Shown here piece by piece: positions 12,991 through 24,981 of a stretch of DNA of 64,000 nucleotides (position 1 is the stretch's first letter; the number at the start of each line of letters is the position of its first letter). Origin of the DNA: Varroa destructor. Its lineage: Eukaryota; Arthropoda; Arachnida; Mesostigmata; Varroidae. The notes under the pieces are model-generated. The model ran no database searches and had not been told where the DNA came from. It saw only the letters and a program-made list of their open reading frames with translations. The position numbers and the translations under genes were made by a program. Location of the stretch: positions 55,928,671 to 55,992,670 of the forward strand of contig NW_019211455.1 of NCBI RefSeq assembly GCF_002443255.2, written 5' to 3'.

Positions 12991-15194
12991 CGATCATCCA
13001 AATTGGCAATGATGGACCTAAACTGAGAACGCGCCGAAGGAGGCCTTTAATCGATGCGATTTATTGTGATAGCATATAAAAACAGACGTACCACAAGGTA
13101 ATGGTGAAATGTCAGCTGTTCACTGAGCTGTGGACGTCAAGGGCTGCATCTTTTTTCATCGTAGGCTAGTACGATATACTATATAAATGTTCATAATACG
13201 TAATCCCTTTTGTTATTGAATTATATATAAAATTTTGCTTAGTCAGTCCTCCGATAGGACTGTCCTACAACAGGCGGCTCCGAGAACGTCTTGTACCCCC
13301 CGCTTCTTGCTCGGTTGAATAATTAAATCTCTTTTTTTTTTAACTTCTCATTGTGTCTCAGTGTGCTTTCTTTCATGAAATTTTCCTTAAAAATCAGTTC
13401 AAGCCGATTGTTCAGGCGACTTGCACTATGTTTCGGTTGGACCATATGACTATTAGGAGGTAGACTAGGCATCCCTGTACAACTTGCGTAAATAAAAAGT
13501 ATAATTACTATAGGCAAGACGGCCTAGCTTGGAGAACTACTATCAATGTTGCTGCTGAGATGACAAATGGTCAAAATAAAGAAGATCTAAAATGCAATGA
13601 CCGCTGGACATGACGGGAGGCGACTCGAATTTGTTTCAACTTGAATGTTTTTCATCGAAAAAAAAAGTTTCTTAAAAGGCAAATATATTAGTCAAAGTTA
13701 TTTTTTCAACGGCGCTATATACTTGACAGCACGGAGCAAGCTCAGTCTTGTTACCAACGAGCAGACGCATCTAGAATTGCAATGTGCACATGTAGGTTGC
13801 GTTATGTTTCGACACTGATGTGAGCAGGTTTTTATCATCCTATATGAACTATATTGGATGCATCAGTTGGAACTTCCTCATCGTCCGGTGATTCCCACTC
13901 CTCGATACCAAATGTGCTACACATCTGAAACTCACGCAGAACATATATCTACCTGATATAGACCTCTAGTCCCGATTATAGGCGAACTAGGACCAGAGCT
14001 CCGTGGCCAGTTGTCTTTGTACTTTGAGCTTTGCCTAGGTTGGATTAAAGGTTCGTTGATACGACAAACGAATGGTTCACACAGAAGCTTCTCGATTTCG
14101 GAATGACACAGAAAATATGACCATGCTGCTATGGTAAGCTATCTTGAGTCGACAATAGAATTCATTGGATATATTAAACTCTGCTGTCTTAATAAAAGCA
14201 GGGCAGAATTTCTCTCCTAGTTTAAAAAGGATGCGTATATCGTTCCGATTTGCCTTCGTGCGGTAGCCATTGATGTAGGCAATGATAATATAACTGCGGC
14301 AGCGAACAAGTTCATCGTTGATACGGTAGCTAGTCGTAAGTGGAAAAGCTGTAAGCTTAAATCATTCTAAATTTGTTTAGACGCTTTATTTATGTAGTAC
14401 TAGGGGTATCAAAATACAGGGTGAAGCTGGCCGAACGTCGTTGACAACGCTATTTATTTTAGTTCGATTTAGTCGAATTGGCAGAAAAGTATCTTTGACT
14501 TAGCCAAAACATAGAGTCGTCAATCTACTTTTCTATTGGCAACTAATGCACTTCTGAGCCGTACTTGAACGTCTCTTGGCCATAACAGGCCTTTAACGAC
14601 ATCTGGTCGAGTCAGCGATTTCACTATTGGGCTTTGTATGGCCGATTAAAAAAGCCTAGTAATGAACACAATCGTACGCCCAGCTATAGTAGAGAAGCAA
14701 CCTGTAAATTCATTCATATTAATTTGATCGCTCTAGATTTCGTTGTGACGTCCGTCGTTTGATTTTTGACAATTCGCGTATAGTTTTCAAATTAATCGAT
14801 CGTTTTAGTCCGCACGGCGTAACGTTATCGATTTAGTCAGAAGTGAAAAAACGACCATTTTGAAAAATGATGCAGCTTCTGTTTGGCTGTGTTGGCCCAC
14901 GAAGGTGTTATCGCTTATCTTTAATTTACATACTACATCGTATGAAATAGCATTCAATAATGGAATAGGTCAAGATGATCGAACATATTGAAATGCACGT
15001 GCTAGTATAAAGCAGTCACTCTACTGTGGGTTTTCTTCATAAAGTTATCCCTTAACAGTATTGGCCCAATTAAGGCTGCAGTAGATATATATGTATATAT
15101 AGATCGATTAAATCATCAAGTCAGTAAGGACGTTTGTTTTTGCTAACTTTTCGCTCACTGCGATATATTGTTTCGAACGTATCTCCGCTTTGCT

Positions 15195-15348
15195 TTACAG
15201 GGATATGTGTATAGCTTTCTGGAGATTATTTTGGCTTCGGATTGTAAAGATGCAGTGTTTGCAATCACCGGAGAAAAACATTTCGAGTTGTTCGACCCAG
15301 TCCTCGAGCGTCACTTCAAACGACCGACGCCCAACATAAAATAAAGTT
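15195..15348 (-). mobile_element. Possible Ty3/gypsy gag fragment
   Basis: On the minus strand this segment encodes RSFEVTLEDWVEQLEMFF followed by about 25 more codons. It resembles the F-x-x-x-x-E-x-W-x-x-Y-x-x-R-L-E-x-F-F start of Ty3/gypsy gag proteins, with a stop soon after. The plus strand is also open here, preceded by an AG acceptor-like site and ending just before AATAAA-like bases. A cellular terminal exon on the plus strand is therefore an alternative. No retroviral-type protease, reverse transcriptase or LTR was recognised nearby. Confidence 0.22.
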
Positions 15349-17935
15349 TCCACGCCCTTTCGCGAATCTCAACCACCTCATGTGTGTCTGAGTTTAATAA
15401 GCGAGTACACGTTACTGCATCATCACAGGGGCAAAAGACAAAGTTAATTTTCGGCAGCAACTTTCGTCTACGTCAAAAATCTGCGGGAGCAATACAGGTA
15501 TCAGTTTACGTTATGAGAGCCTTGTTGAATATGCCACACCTATCGTGCTTTTTTGTCAGCAGTCTTATAATTTCAATGAAAACTACTCAAAGGTATCGAG
15601 CATTTCGTTTTAGTTACCCGCCATATCGGTCATTCGAGTTCAAGCTCAATATTTTGATTTTGCTACCTTCATAACAACAGAAATGCAAAGCAAGAACAGA
15701 CCTTTTCAACAAGATATAACACCACTGGTCCGCCAACACAAAAAAATGAGGAAAAAATATATATATATTAACAAACACTGCCATTACTTCCCTTTCAACC
15801 TGATATATCAAAGACAGACACGCGATAGGAACGAAATTTACCGAAGGCATTTAAATTTAAATAAAAATTTAAGTAAAGAGGTGCAATTCTGACTTCTTTG
15901 CTTGAGCAAAGCCAAAGACAATCCCATAAATAACGAAAAACACGAACTGCACACCCTATTACGTTTTCGTCGTTCCCTCTGCGTCAGTTGTTCGCTAGCG
16001 GATCTGCTCTGACCTGCTTGAACTTAAGGCCATTCGATAGCGCACGTGGCTTAAAGGAAATTGGTTGGACATTGGTCGGAAGGACATGCATAGAATTTGG
16101 TTACTTTGGCCTGAAACCTGTGTTGATGCGCTTTAAATAAAATCGTCTTCAGAAGGTCCTTTGTAACTTGCGCTGCCGCTATCGGCGTTTAAAGGTGTTT
16201 CTTTGAACGTAATGTACGACAGCCTATAATATATGTATATCCTCATTTAGCCAATCAGCATACCGGAACAAGCTTAAGTAGACGGAGTCCCGCTTTTGCT
16301 GCATTGTTCTATATGGCTTCGGATGGTGCAAAAATATCATTGCGGATAGCGGATCAGGTATTCAGCAAACGCCGCTAAGTTGAACCTAATCAGCTCTTTG
16401 GCAAGTATAGGTACACATTGTAATGGGCCGTATGGCGGAAGGCATCTCATGAAGTACAACATTATTCTATCTTTATTTAAAGCGAGCGGAAGATGTTTGT
16501 TGACAATCTCAATGCACGCATGTCCGACTTCCAGCCTCTTTTCGAGATCTCGAACTGATTATAGAAATTCCTTTCTGAAGCTCAAAACATAGGTCCATTC
16601 AATAAGCAAACATGCATTGCTCTATTCTCACCGACCAAGTTCAGCTGGCTGCCTTTTCATTACTCGTATTATCTACACTAGAGAAACAGCTGAGCTAATC
16701 TTTTGACCTTGCTAAGCTAGTACCTTTAGATTTTAAAAGTATGTACAATCTCTTTCTATATCTTCTTCTTTCAATCTCGCCACCTTTTAATATCCTTCTG
16801 TTTCGAAGCACTGGACTGCAGAATCACAAGCTGGCTTCATTTCAGGGAGGTAAATCTCAAGGCCATGAGTTCTGCCAACTACAACCAACAACAATCTCCT
16901 CCCTTCCGACCCTGTTCTTTTACCTCAAAAGCAATAGGCGTTAGGCACTTGTGACATCAGACCGGCAGTAAACAATAAATAGCCCAAACAATTCCTGGTA
17001 TTCTCAAAAGCGGATCTTTCCTCGTCCTTTGCGTTGAACTATCTGGGGTATACGTCTGAAGATTTGACGGCGTCAACAAGAGAAAGGCAGGGAACAGAAA
17101 ATAGAAAACGGTACGCATAGTTCCGTTTTTAAAGTTTGATGTTAAACAAAAGGCTCAAGATTTGAGGTTTCGCCATAAGCGTTGTCTCGGCCGCCTTTAA
17201 CGGCTACTAACGTCTTTTTACCGAGACCATTTTCACCGCTGCCACCAATTTGGCCATACAGCCAGTACAAATCTCCTTTCAGGGTTGCTACTACCGCTGT
17301 AGCCAGCAATGAATCTGGATTCTAAAATCAAAATTGGAAAGGATGGCAGGTTACCGTAGGAAAAGACGGTGTGGTCTTGGATATTAAGACGAAAGCAGAC
17401 ATCGGATACTGAGTACTTCCACCTATCTGGACCGCGCATTGCTGACAACCCATCATCACCGTAGTTGCATACATACGCGCACACTGACGCAGACCTTCTT
17501 TACCGCCTGCGTCCATTGGTCCTCCCCTAAAGGCACACCCTCTCTCTTTAAAACATGTAGAGAGAACCTCTCGCCCTTCTGCAAACCCCTGCTACCTTCG
17601 CCGCGGCCGCCGCCTTGGCCATGAGGCTTGCACTGGCACCGATTTAGGCAGACGACTTCGCCGCCGTAATAGCCAACGGGGCCTAAAGGCAGCCGTCCCC
17701 TAACAGCCCTCTGCTTGGATCCCCATCGTAGCTCCTGTCGCCGCTGCAGCCGCTGCCCGCGTTAAGGTTGTTGTTGTTGTCATCGTCTGTACTCCGTGAT
17801 GGCGCAGTGGTGCACGGGATTCGACCAAGCGAGAGATGCATTCTTTGCTACGTGAGCCGCTGCCGAACGCCCTGTGAGGCGTGCGTTGGGCGCAACGGAG
17901 TCAGGCCGCGGGCCTGCAGCCTACGCACACAATTC

Positions 17936-20900
17936 ATGGCTGGTCGCGTCGGCCTTACGAAGCGACGAAGACTTCAAAGTGATCATAGGGACGCAGCGCT
18001 GTCGCTAGGAGCGATGGCCGCTAGCCCGGGACCCCAACCGCTGGCAGGAGCTGCACGGACAACACAGGACAGCCACTATCTCCAAAACCAATTCCACCAC
18101 CAAAAGGAGCAGCAGCAGCAGCAGTATCTCAATGAGCAGCAAAGGCAGACTCTGTTACTGGCTGCGGTTTCGCAGCAGGCCGTTCCCTTTGCTGCTGCTG
18201 CGCCTGCAGTAGCTGCACTAGGACGTCAGTTGAAGTCGGACTTTCAGCGTGCAGCCATTAGGCAAAATGAAGTGCAGGCGCGAACGGTGAAGTCGGTCAG
18301 AAGCGAACACGCTGAAACTGCACATCTCCTCGTGTCTTCCTCATCCTCCGACAGCAGCGGCCGTAGTAGTAGAAGTGGTAGTATTAGCAGCAATTTGCAA
18401 AACAGTGTTTCGGCAGTTTTGTACAGCTCGGACACGACTTTAACGACGAGTAGTTCTCTGCCTGTCCTATCGCCATTGTCGCCACTGTTGCCGCTGTCAG
18501 GCCACGCAGCATTATCGCGACCTATCGCCGCGCCTGGAGCTCTTCAACACAAGCAAACAACAACTGCGGCATTGATAGCACCTTCTGCAGCAGTGGCAGC
18601 GGCTTCAGCCGCTGCGATCTCTGGACCCACATCGGCACCCACATCGGCGCCTGCGCTTGCCCTGTGGCTTCCACTGCCTCACGCCCTTGGGGCGACGTTG
18701 GCCGGCTGCGCGATGCTCCTGGCCTCACTAGTTGTGCTCTATTACCTCTATCTCAATCGGCGACTGTGTTTTCATGGACTTTTAACCGCGGGACCGGACA
18801 AACGCAAGTACTCCGACTACTCCAGCAACACTCTCGGTGAGTCATTGAGCAACAAAGCAATCACTGAGCAAGTCGGTCAGCTGGTTAGAAATGATGCTTC
18901 ATTAATTTCTAATTCTTGCTACATAGTGGACGCTAACAATAAATAGGTACAACCGTAACACAGATAATGCAGGGCTAAATTGTTTTCCAAATACAACAGG
19001 GTATTAGCGTTTGGTTCAGTTTCTTGGTGTAGGACAGTCTTGTTGTCAAATGCACGCGAGATCTATTCTCTAAGCGCTTGGATATGTTCCTGTGAAATGA
19101 TTTTTTAGGATTTAATAAAAACCAAGTGTGCTGGATTACATGCAGCAAAAACTTGTTGACACTTGAGCGAAATGAACGCGCTTGAAAGACAACAGGACCG
19201 TGTTCAAAAAGTTTTGCGATTTGATAAAGCTAAAACGCTCTTATTCATTGAGCTACGAGCGTACGGTTCGTTAAGTGCGTCTAATATTGTTGCCTGAATC
19301 GATTTGGCAGCTTCCGGGATAGCGCATCACGATAGATTGTTCAATCGCTACTAGCTAAAAGGAAGCACCCAGAAAGGTAGAACCTTTTTTTTTTACCATG
19401 ACAGCAATGCTCTTTGATAATGTCCGCGTTGAGGTTTAATAAGAACTCTATTTATTTACAATTGTAGACGATTGAATCTCAATAGAACACAGAGATAATA
19501 CTGTTTGGACAATGGTCAATTCAGCGGAGCTAGACAACAGTTTGTCGTTTGCCGTTGACTTCCGCTTCCCCTCCTCCTTATTCCCTTCCCCTCCTTATGA
19601 TTATTATTGTACTAAAAATAAGAAGACAGACACAACTTTCTATATCGTAAACGGGATACGAAAGAGCGTTTCCATTGGTGGAATTATTGAAATGCTGAAA
19701 TTACCTCGAGTATATGTTTTATTTAAGCCAGTTTTGCTGCTTCCGCCATTGTTGCTCTATACTGTGGCCATTCCCATAGATTATCTAGTTCATTACAGTC
19801 AGCTACAATTCCGTGCCTTTGCCTATTCTGACTTTATCGAAAGCTTACTGAACCCAATCACCTCGTTTTAAAAGGTCAATGCCGACGAACAGAGACTCTT
19901 CTACATACGACAACCCAATCGTAGCCAACATCGAATGATATCAACATGAGTGTTGATGCAACGTAATTTGATGTTACGCGTATATATAATATGATGATAT
20001 ATAGCATGTTTCTTCTGGCGTTTGACAAGCCAGTTATTCCCTTGTTTGATTAGCTGCAAGGATGGCTTTTTGAAAATGTCGTAGTATCTGCAGGAATACA
20101 CTTCCGCGCCGTATCCAGGAGTAAACCCAAAACAGACTCTAATTTTATATACAAGGTTGACCTCGTCTGTTCAGACCGAGCGCGCGCCCTGCGACAGGAC
20201 CCAATTGCGTAACCTTGACATAATTCATGCTCTTTTCTCCATCGTCCATAACCATTCAGAATACTGTGAAGACTATACGATTATTCGGGTCATGCACACA
20301 AAGCGATGAAACTCCAAGGTTAAATCTTTGAACGTCGGGCCGTTTTTCACGAGCTTGGGCCATGTAGATGTACGGAAATGAATTTCTGCGTGCAGTAAGA
20401 ACATACCTTGACGGATTCAGTATGTGTTTATGTATAGCAGAGATAATTCTCTATTGTTACTACAGCGATCGATGTCCCATTGTTGTATTATAGCTAACGC
20501 TTCAATGTGTCATACGGCACTGGGACGGGATGGAGTTCAGCTTCAGAATATGTGTCCATGATGACTGTAATTGGAAACATTTACTTTTCTACAAGATACT
20601 AACATTACGACGTATGTATATTGAATTACTCAGTAGACTAATTAATAGTAAGAGTCTTATGCGTATTTAGATAGTGAATGTCGACAATATTTTGTATATC
20701 AAGAGTAAAAAACGCTATTAATTCAAACCCAATACTCCAATATGGGCACACCTATGCGGGAAATTATTTATAGCACGCCCGGTTTGGAACTTGAACCCCC
20801 AATTGCAAACCTGATTTATCTCTAAGCTTAGGCTTATCTCCCGTAACTATTCATACTCTTTTTTTTTACTCTACTTTATTCAAGTTACCAGCTGTTAGAG

Positions 20901-23900
20901 TTACCAGAACGAATATGAACAGGTATCCGTAATTTTGGCTGCATGTTGCTTGGTACTAGGGAAGATAGTAAGAAACAATACGAAGCCGCGTACTTTTAAG
21001 CCCTTCATTTTGTTTATTTATGGAGTACACGAACTCCTATACTTATTTCGACCTTGAGCTAGAATCCAAACCGTATTTTGAACTACGCTTATAAAGGTGA
21101 AATTTCCTAATCATTATGGAAACGACTGGAGATTGCTCAATCAGAGGGGTTGCTTACGAGATTTTTATTGAACTCGGATGGCTGACCGAAGCCAGGGGCA
21201 TCGATTACATCCACGATCCGATCTTTGATTTTAGCAGGCCACCATCTAGCAATCCCTTCACTTGTGGAGTTCCTGCTTGCCAAGATGTTTCGCCGGCTTT
21301 TTGGTACTATAAAAGGCATATGAAGTCAGTGTTGCAAATACATCTTCTGTTTAGCATGCAGCGAAATTATAACGGACTTATTAAGAAGAAAGTAAGTGCT
21401 ACATGGAAGTAAACAAACGTGGAAAAGTAACGAAAAAAAAAGAGCGAAAAATACATACTGTGTTTTGACAGACCAAATAATTTTTATTTTTTTCGTTACC
21501 TTTTTGAACTGTTGTTGCCGACCAGGTGGTTATAATGGCCAAACTTTTTACCCAAACACTTCGCGACATACAAACATATATACGTGTCGCTGTATCCTTA
21601 TATTTCTTTATTCATTATAAAGGCCCAATGTATACACACCCTTGTGTTTGACGCGTTTTGAAATAAAAAGCCTTCGTTTTAATCGTCATGATCTTGATAG
21701 ACATTATTTTATAACACAGCGCTATTGACTCGTACTTTAACCAGGATTACAAGAGCAACAAATTATTCAAAAGATCAGAGTATGACAGATAGGTCTTTGT
21801 GGCAAATTTCCAAATCACGTATCTATGGACAAGTCGGCCAACCTCTAACACTCTAACTAGCTGCCTTATAAAATCTACGGAGCTGTAATATATGCAGTGT
21901 CCTACTGATGACTGTACCTATACCGCGGAAATAGCACAAGCAACTCGTTTAAACACTAGAGTCTATCTCTTGCAGCTGCTCATCGTTCCCGACCCTAATC
22001 TGTTACTATTATGATCACAGTACGAATTGATTTGTCCTTTCTGATTTACTTGTAGACGATACGTTCTATTATGAAGATATCAGTGCCAGTTCTGATTCGG
22101 ATGAGCACCTCATCAACAATGACAACCTCAACATCAATGTCGAACAGCAGCAATTCCGAAGCGCCGGCCCTGATCGGATACAGGATCGGCCTAACCTCAA
22201 CGAACGCTCAGGATCCGTCACCTCAGTTAATGAAAGCAATCCGTTTGCCGCCGAACTGCTTGGCGCCCATCAACGGATGGCCAATCTCAGTTATCAGAGC
22301 CTCCAATCCTGTTACCAGCAACCGTTGACAAACTGCACGTCCGCGATCTCGACAACGGCCGTGTCCAATGAGATCGTTGATAATCAGAAAATCACCGTTG
22401 TTACTACTAATCAGGTAAAAAAAAAGTGCAAACTAATGCTAATTTAGACAACAATCACGCAATACGGAAAACAAGTTGACGTTGCAACGCATCAAGTTCA
22501 CCGTGTTTGTTTGGCTAATCAAACTTCCTAGCTGCTGTTACTTAGCGTTTGACCACGTGGGATAAATCAGTCTGCTGTTAACTGACGAACCAAATAAAGC
22601 GTAGTCCATCTCTAACACATATGTGGAAAATATTAATTACAGTCGTTCAATATCGCCGATGCATCGGGTGGAGTTTTAGAGGTGAGCATCAGTCATGACA
22701 CCTTGGCTCGCCGGCTCGTGGTCAGTATCATACAGGTGCAACGTATCCCGCTGAAAGCGTCGCCAAAGGTGCTAGCGACCAAAACGACAGCAAAAACCGG
22801 AACGTACCGACTCAAGGTGACAGCGCTAACCGCGCGTCAGGCCGGACGCCTAAAGCAAAGTCGAGCGTCGAAGGCGAGACAGGCTGACCAACAGGGTAAG
22901 TGCACGAACGAGCAATTCGTTCATGGCTCGGAAAAAAACGATCAGAAGAGGATAGCTGAAATACATGGATGCATGCAACAGACATTTTGCGATATCGTCA
23001 GACAGAACTGATAAGTTGAGCTGCCAATGCGGATCTCTAAGAATATAGCTAAAAGCTATAAAGCGATTCGTTAGCGTTCGTTTAAGTAAGACAGTGGCGA
23101 GCAGACAGTAGACCTTTATTTATTTAGCTAGATGCTGCTTTTTTTACTGGTCAAGATGGCATATAAATAGGTTTAAGTAGCACAGACTAAAGTATGCAAT
23201 TAGGGAAATGTAAAGTTTTGAGTAATTTAAGTAGCATCCGAATAACTTTGGAACTAACTCTATGTGTATATATATGTAATGCATTGCAGGTAACTGTACA
23301 TTCAATGAGGATTTGGTGTTTTCGCGCATTTCCTCGGAATCCATATCAGGGATGCAGCTGCGCTTCAGAATTCACTCCGCACACGAACGTCTGACAAGAC
23401 GACAACGGCTTATTAGTACGTAATCTATTCATTATACATACGTACATACTGACATAGAATATTGTTCGATCCGAATTGCGAGCGAAAACCTTTATAATCA
23501 ATTATATTTTCCTGATATGGGGCACACACAAAGCTGCTTGTTCGATCTCGTTCTGCTTCGTTGGCCGCCCATAAGTTCATGGAAAAACACAATGACATGT
23601 CAATTATTGGCGGCACATTCCTTTAAGTGCCTTGAGAAATTAATATTCGTTCATATCGCAACGCGTTCCACATTAGACCCATATTAATCACACATCGTTT
23701 ATTCTTTCCCTTGCACTAATTCCATTCTTTTTTCCAGTAGGCGAAGCCATAATTTCCCTGGGTTGCGCCAGACTACGGCAACCTATACAGGTCGCCCTTG
23801 GGTCGAAGCTATCGCAGAGCGCTAGCGGGGGCGGGACCACTTCAAGCGAATCGGAGATCTCTGATTGTTCACTTAAATCGCAAGATTCATCGACGGGTTC

Positions 23901-24945
23901 ACTAAATTCGCTGCGATCACCACACTCACCCCAGCACGTGGGATTAGCATCCTCGCCTGAGCTGCTCATTGGGTTAGCATACAATGGTACAACGGGTAGA
24001 CTGAGTGTCGAGGTCATCGGCGGAAGTCATCTGGGAGTATTGCCGGGAGTGCCTCACGTGAAAAGTTGCTCATCACCCGATACATTCGTCAAGGTGTGCC
24101 TAGTTTCGTCATCAGGACAAGAGATAGCCTCGTCAAAAACTTCCGTCAGAAAAGGACAGGCCGATCCTGTCTACAAAGTAAGTTTGACTAAAGATCGGCC
24201 GAAGATTGACCATACGCGTGTGAGCTGATAGCAAGGACATTTTTAACACAACTTCGAGGCTTTCGATTGCATAGGGTTAGTATCAATCGGTATTGCTCTG
24301 CCGATCATCTATGAAATCTGTTGTAAAAACGTGAGCACGTGGCATTGAAGAAACCCAAAATGATGAATGAAGGAAATTATGCTGAAAACAAGATGCTCGA
24401 GATACATGGAGGTGCGCGGTTCTACTATGCATTGAAATCTAAATAGCGCGGGCCACTGAAGACGTTAAGAATTTCAAGCATATTAATAACGAGTTGATAA
24501 AATTCAGTATAAGCCGAGAAATTGATTGGCTCTTTTTACTGGTACTATGACATAAGCCGATATCTATTACCTTCGTTAACAAAAAGACGATTTTTGCAGC
24601 TATAATGTACTGGATTACTAGAGCTATTGGAAGTACGGTAATTAGCTTCATCGGCAACTAACTAACGTCGCTCATTTCAATTTCCTTTCGGGCTATTTTC
24701 CTGGCGTGTACTGTTCATTTCAGGAAACTTTCGTGTTTCAAGTGGCACTTTTCCAGCTGAGCGACGTGACATTGATCCTTTCGGCCTATAAACGAAGTTC
24801 AATGAAGAGGAAGCAGCTCGTCGGCTGGCTATCATTCGGTATGAATCCCTCATCGGATGCGCAACTGGTCCACTGGAGTGATATGCGCGAAGGTCGCGGT
24901 GAGCAGGTGGCCAGATGGAATACCTTAATACAAAGCCAAGGATAG
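17936..24945 (+). CDS. Syt14: Synaptotagmin 14/16-like membrane-trafficking protein (6 exons)
   Basis: This is a membrane protein with two C2 domains, of the calcium-independent synaptotagmin 14/16 group. Exons are 17936-18836, 22056-22414, 22643-22895, 23290-23415, 23738-24177 and 24724-24945, all GT-AG and phase-consistent, giving 766 aa. The start is the first in-frame ATG after a stop at 17729. An ATG 26 codons later, or an upstream exon, remains possible. The N-terminal 250 residues are low-complexity (Ala, Ser, a short poly-Gln). A membrane segment covers about 251-273, followed by basic residues and then an acidic patch (YYEDISASSDSDEH). C2A is about 428-575 and C2B about 621-766. The ETFVFQVALFQLSDVTLIL stretch in C2B is characteristic of SYT14/16. 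The loop that normally carries Asp-x-Asp reads SAYKRSSMKRK, so calcium binding by C2B is unlikely. The first half of C2A is divergent. The N-terminus is much longer than in vertebrates. Confidence 0.9.
20776..20842 (-). repeat. tRNA-like relic, possibly tRNA-derived SINE
   Basis: Read on the minus strand, an A-box-like segment (TAAGCCTAAGCTTAG) is followed about 39 bases later by a B-box-like GGTTCAAGTTCC. Between them lies a seven-base anticodon-type loop TTTGCAA, which would give anticodon TGC. The acceptor stem does not pair and the T stem is poor, so this is not a functional tRNA gene. It lies in the first intron of Syt14 (18837-22055), which otherwise shows nothing recognisable. Confidence 0.25.
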
Positions 24946-24975
24946 GTGGAAATTAAGTCGGCCGAGTCGGAAACT

Positions 24976-24981
24976 AATAAA
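24976..24981 (+). terminator. Candidate polyadenylation signal of Syt14
   Basis: A perfect AATAAA hexamer lies 31 bases after the Syt14 stop codon at 24943-24945. If used, the 3' UTR would be very short. Further hexamers downstream could be used instead. Confidence 0.4.

Larger units (their letters stand above)
9634..17935. other. Head-to-head spacer between METAP1D and Syt14
   Basis: About 8.3 kb separate the two start codons. The spacer must hold both promoters and at least one METAP1D 5' UTR exon, because the METAP1D start exon opens with a splice acceptor. It also holds a mariner relic (about 11200-11945), a GC-rich patch (about 12600-12990) and a possible gag-like retroelement scrap (about 15195-15348). 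Frames at 9738-10079 and 15384-15674 are open but unrecognised. The stretch 15900-17700 shows nothing clear apart from rising G+C towards the Syt14 first exon. Confidence 0.6.

Noticed and set aside
17800..17845. TGGCGCAGTGG, a perfect SINE/tRNA A-box match
   Set aside because: The B-box-like GATTCGACC is only about 10 bases away, too close for a tRNA unit, and the segment is in the Syt14 first-exon region; likely chance.
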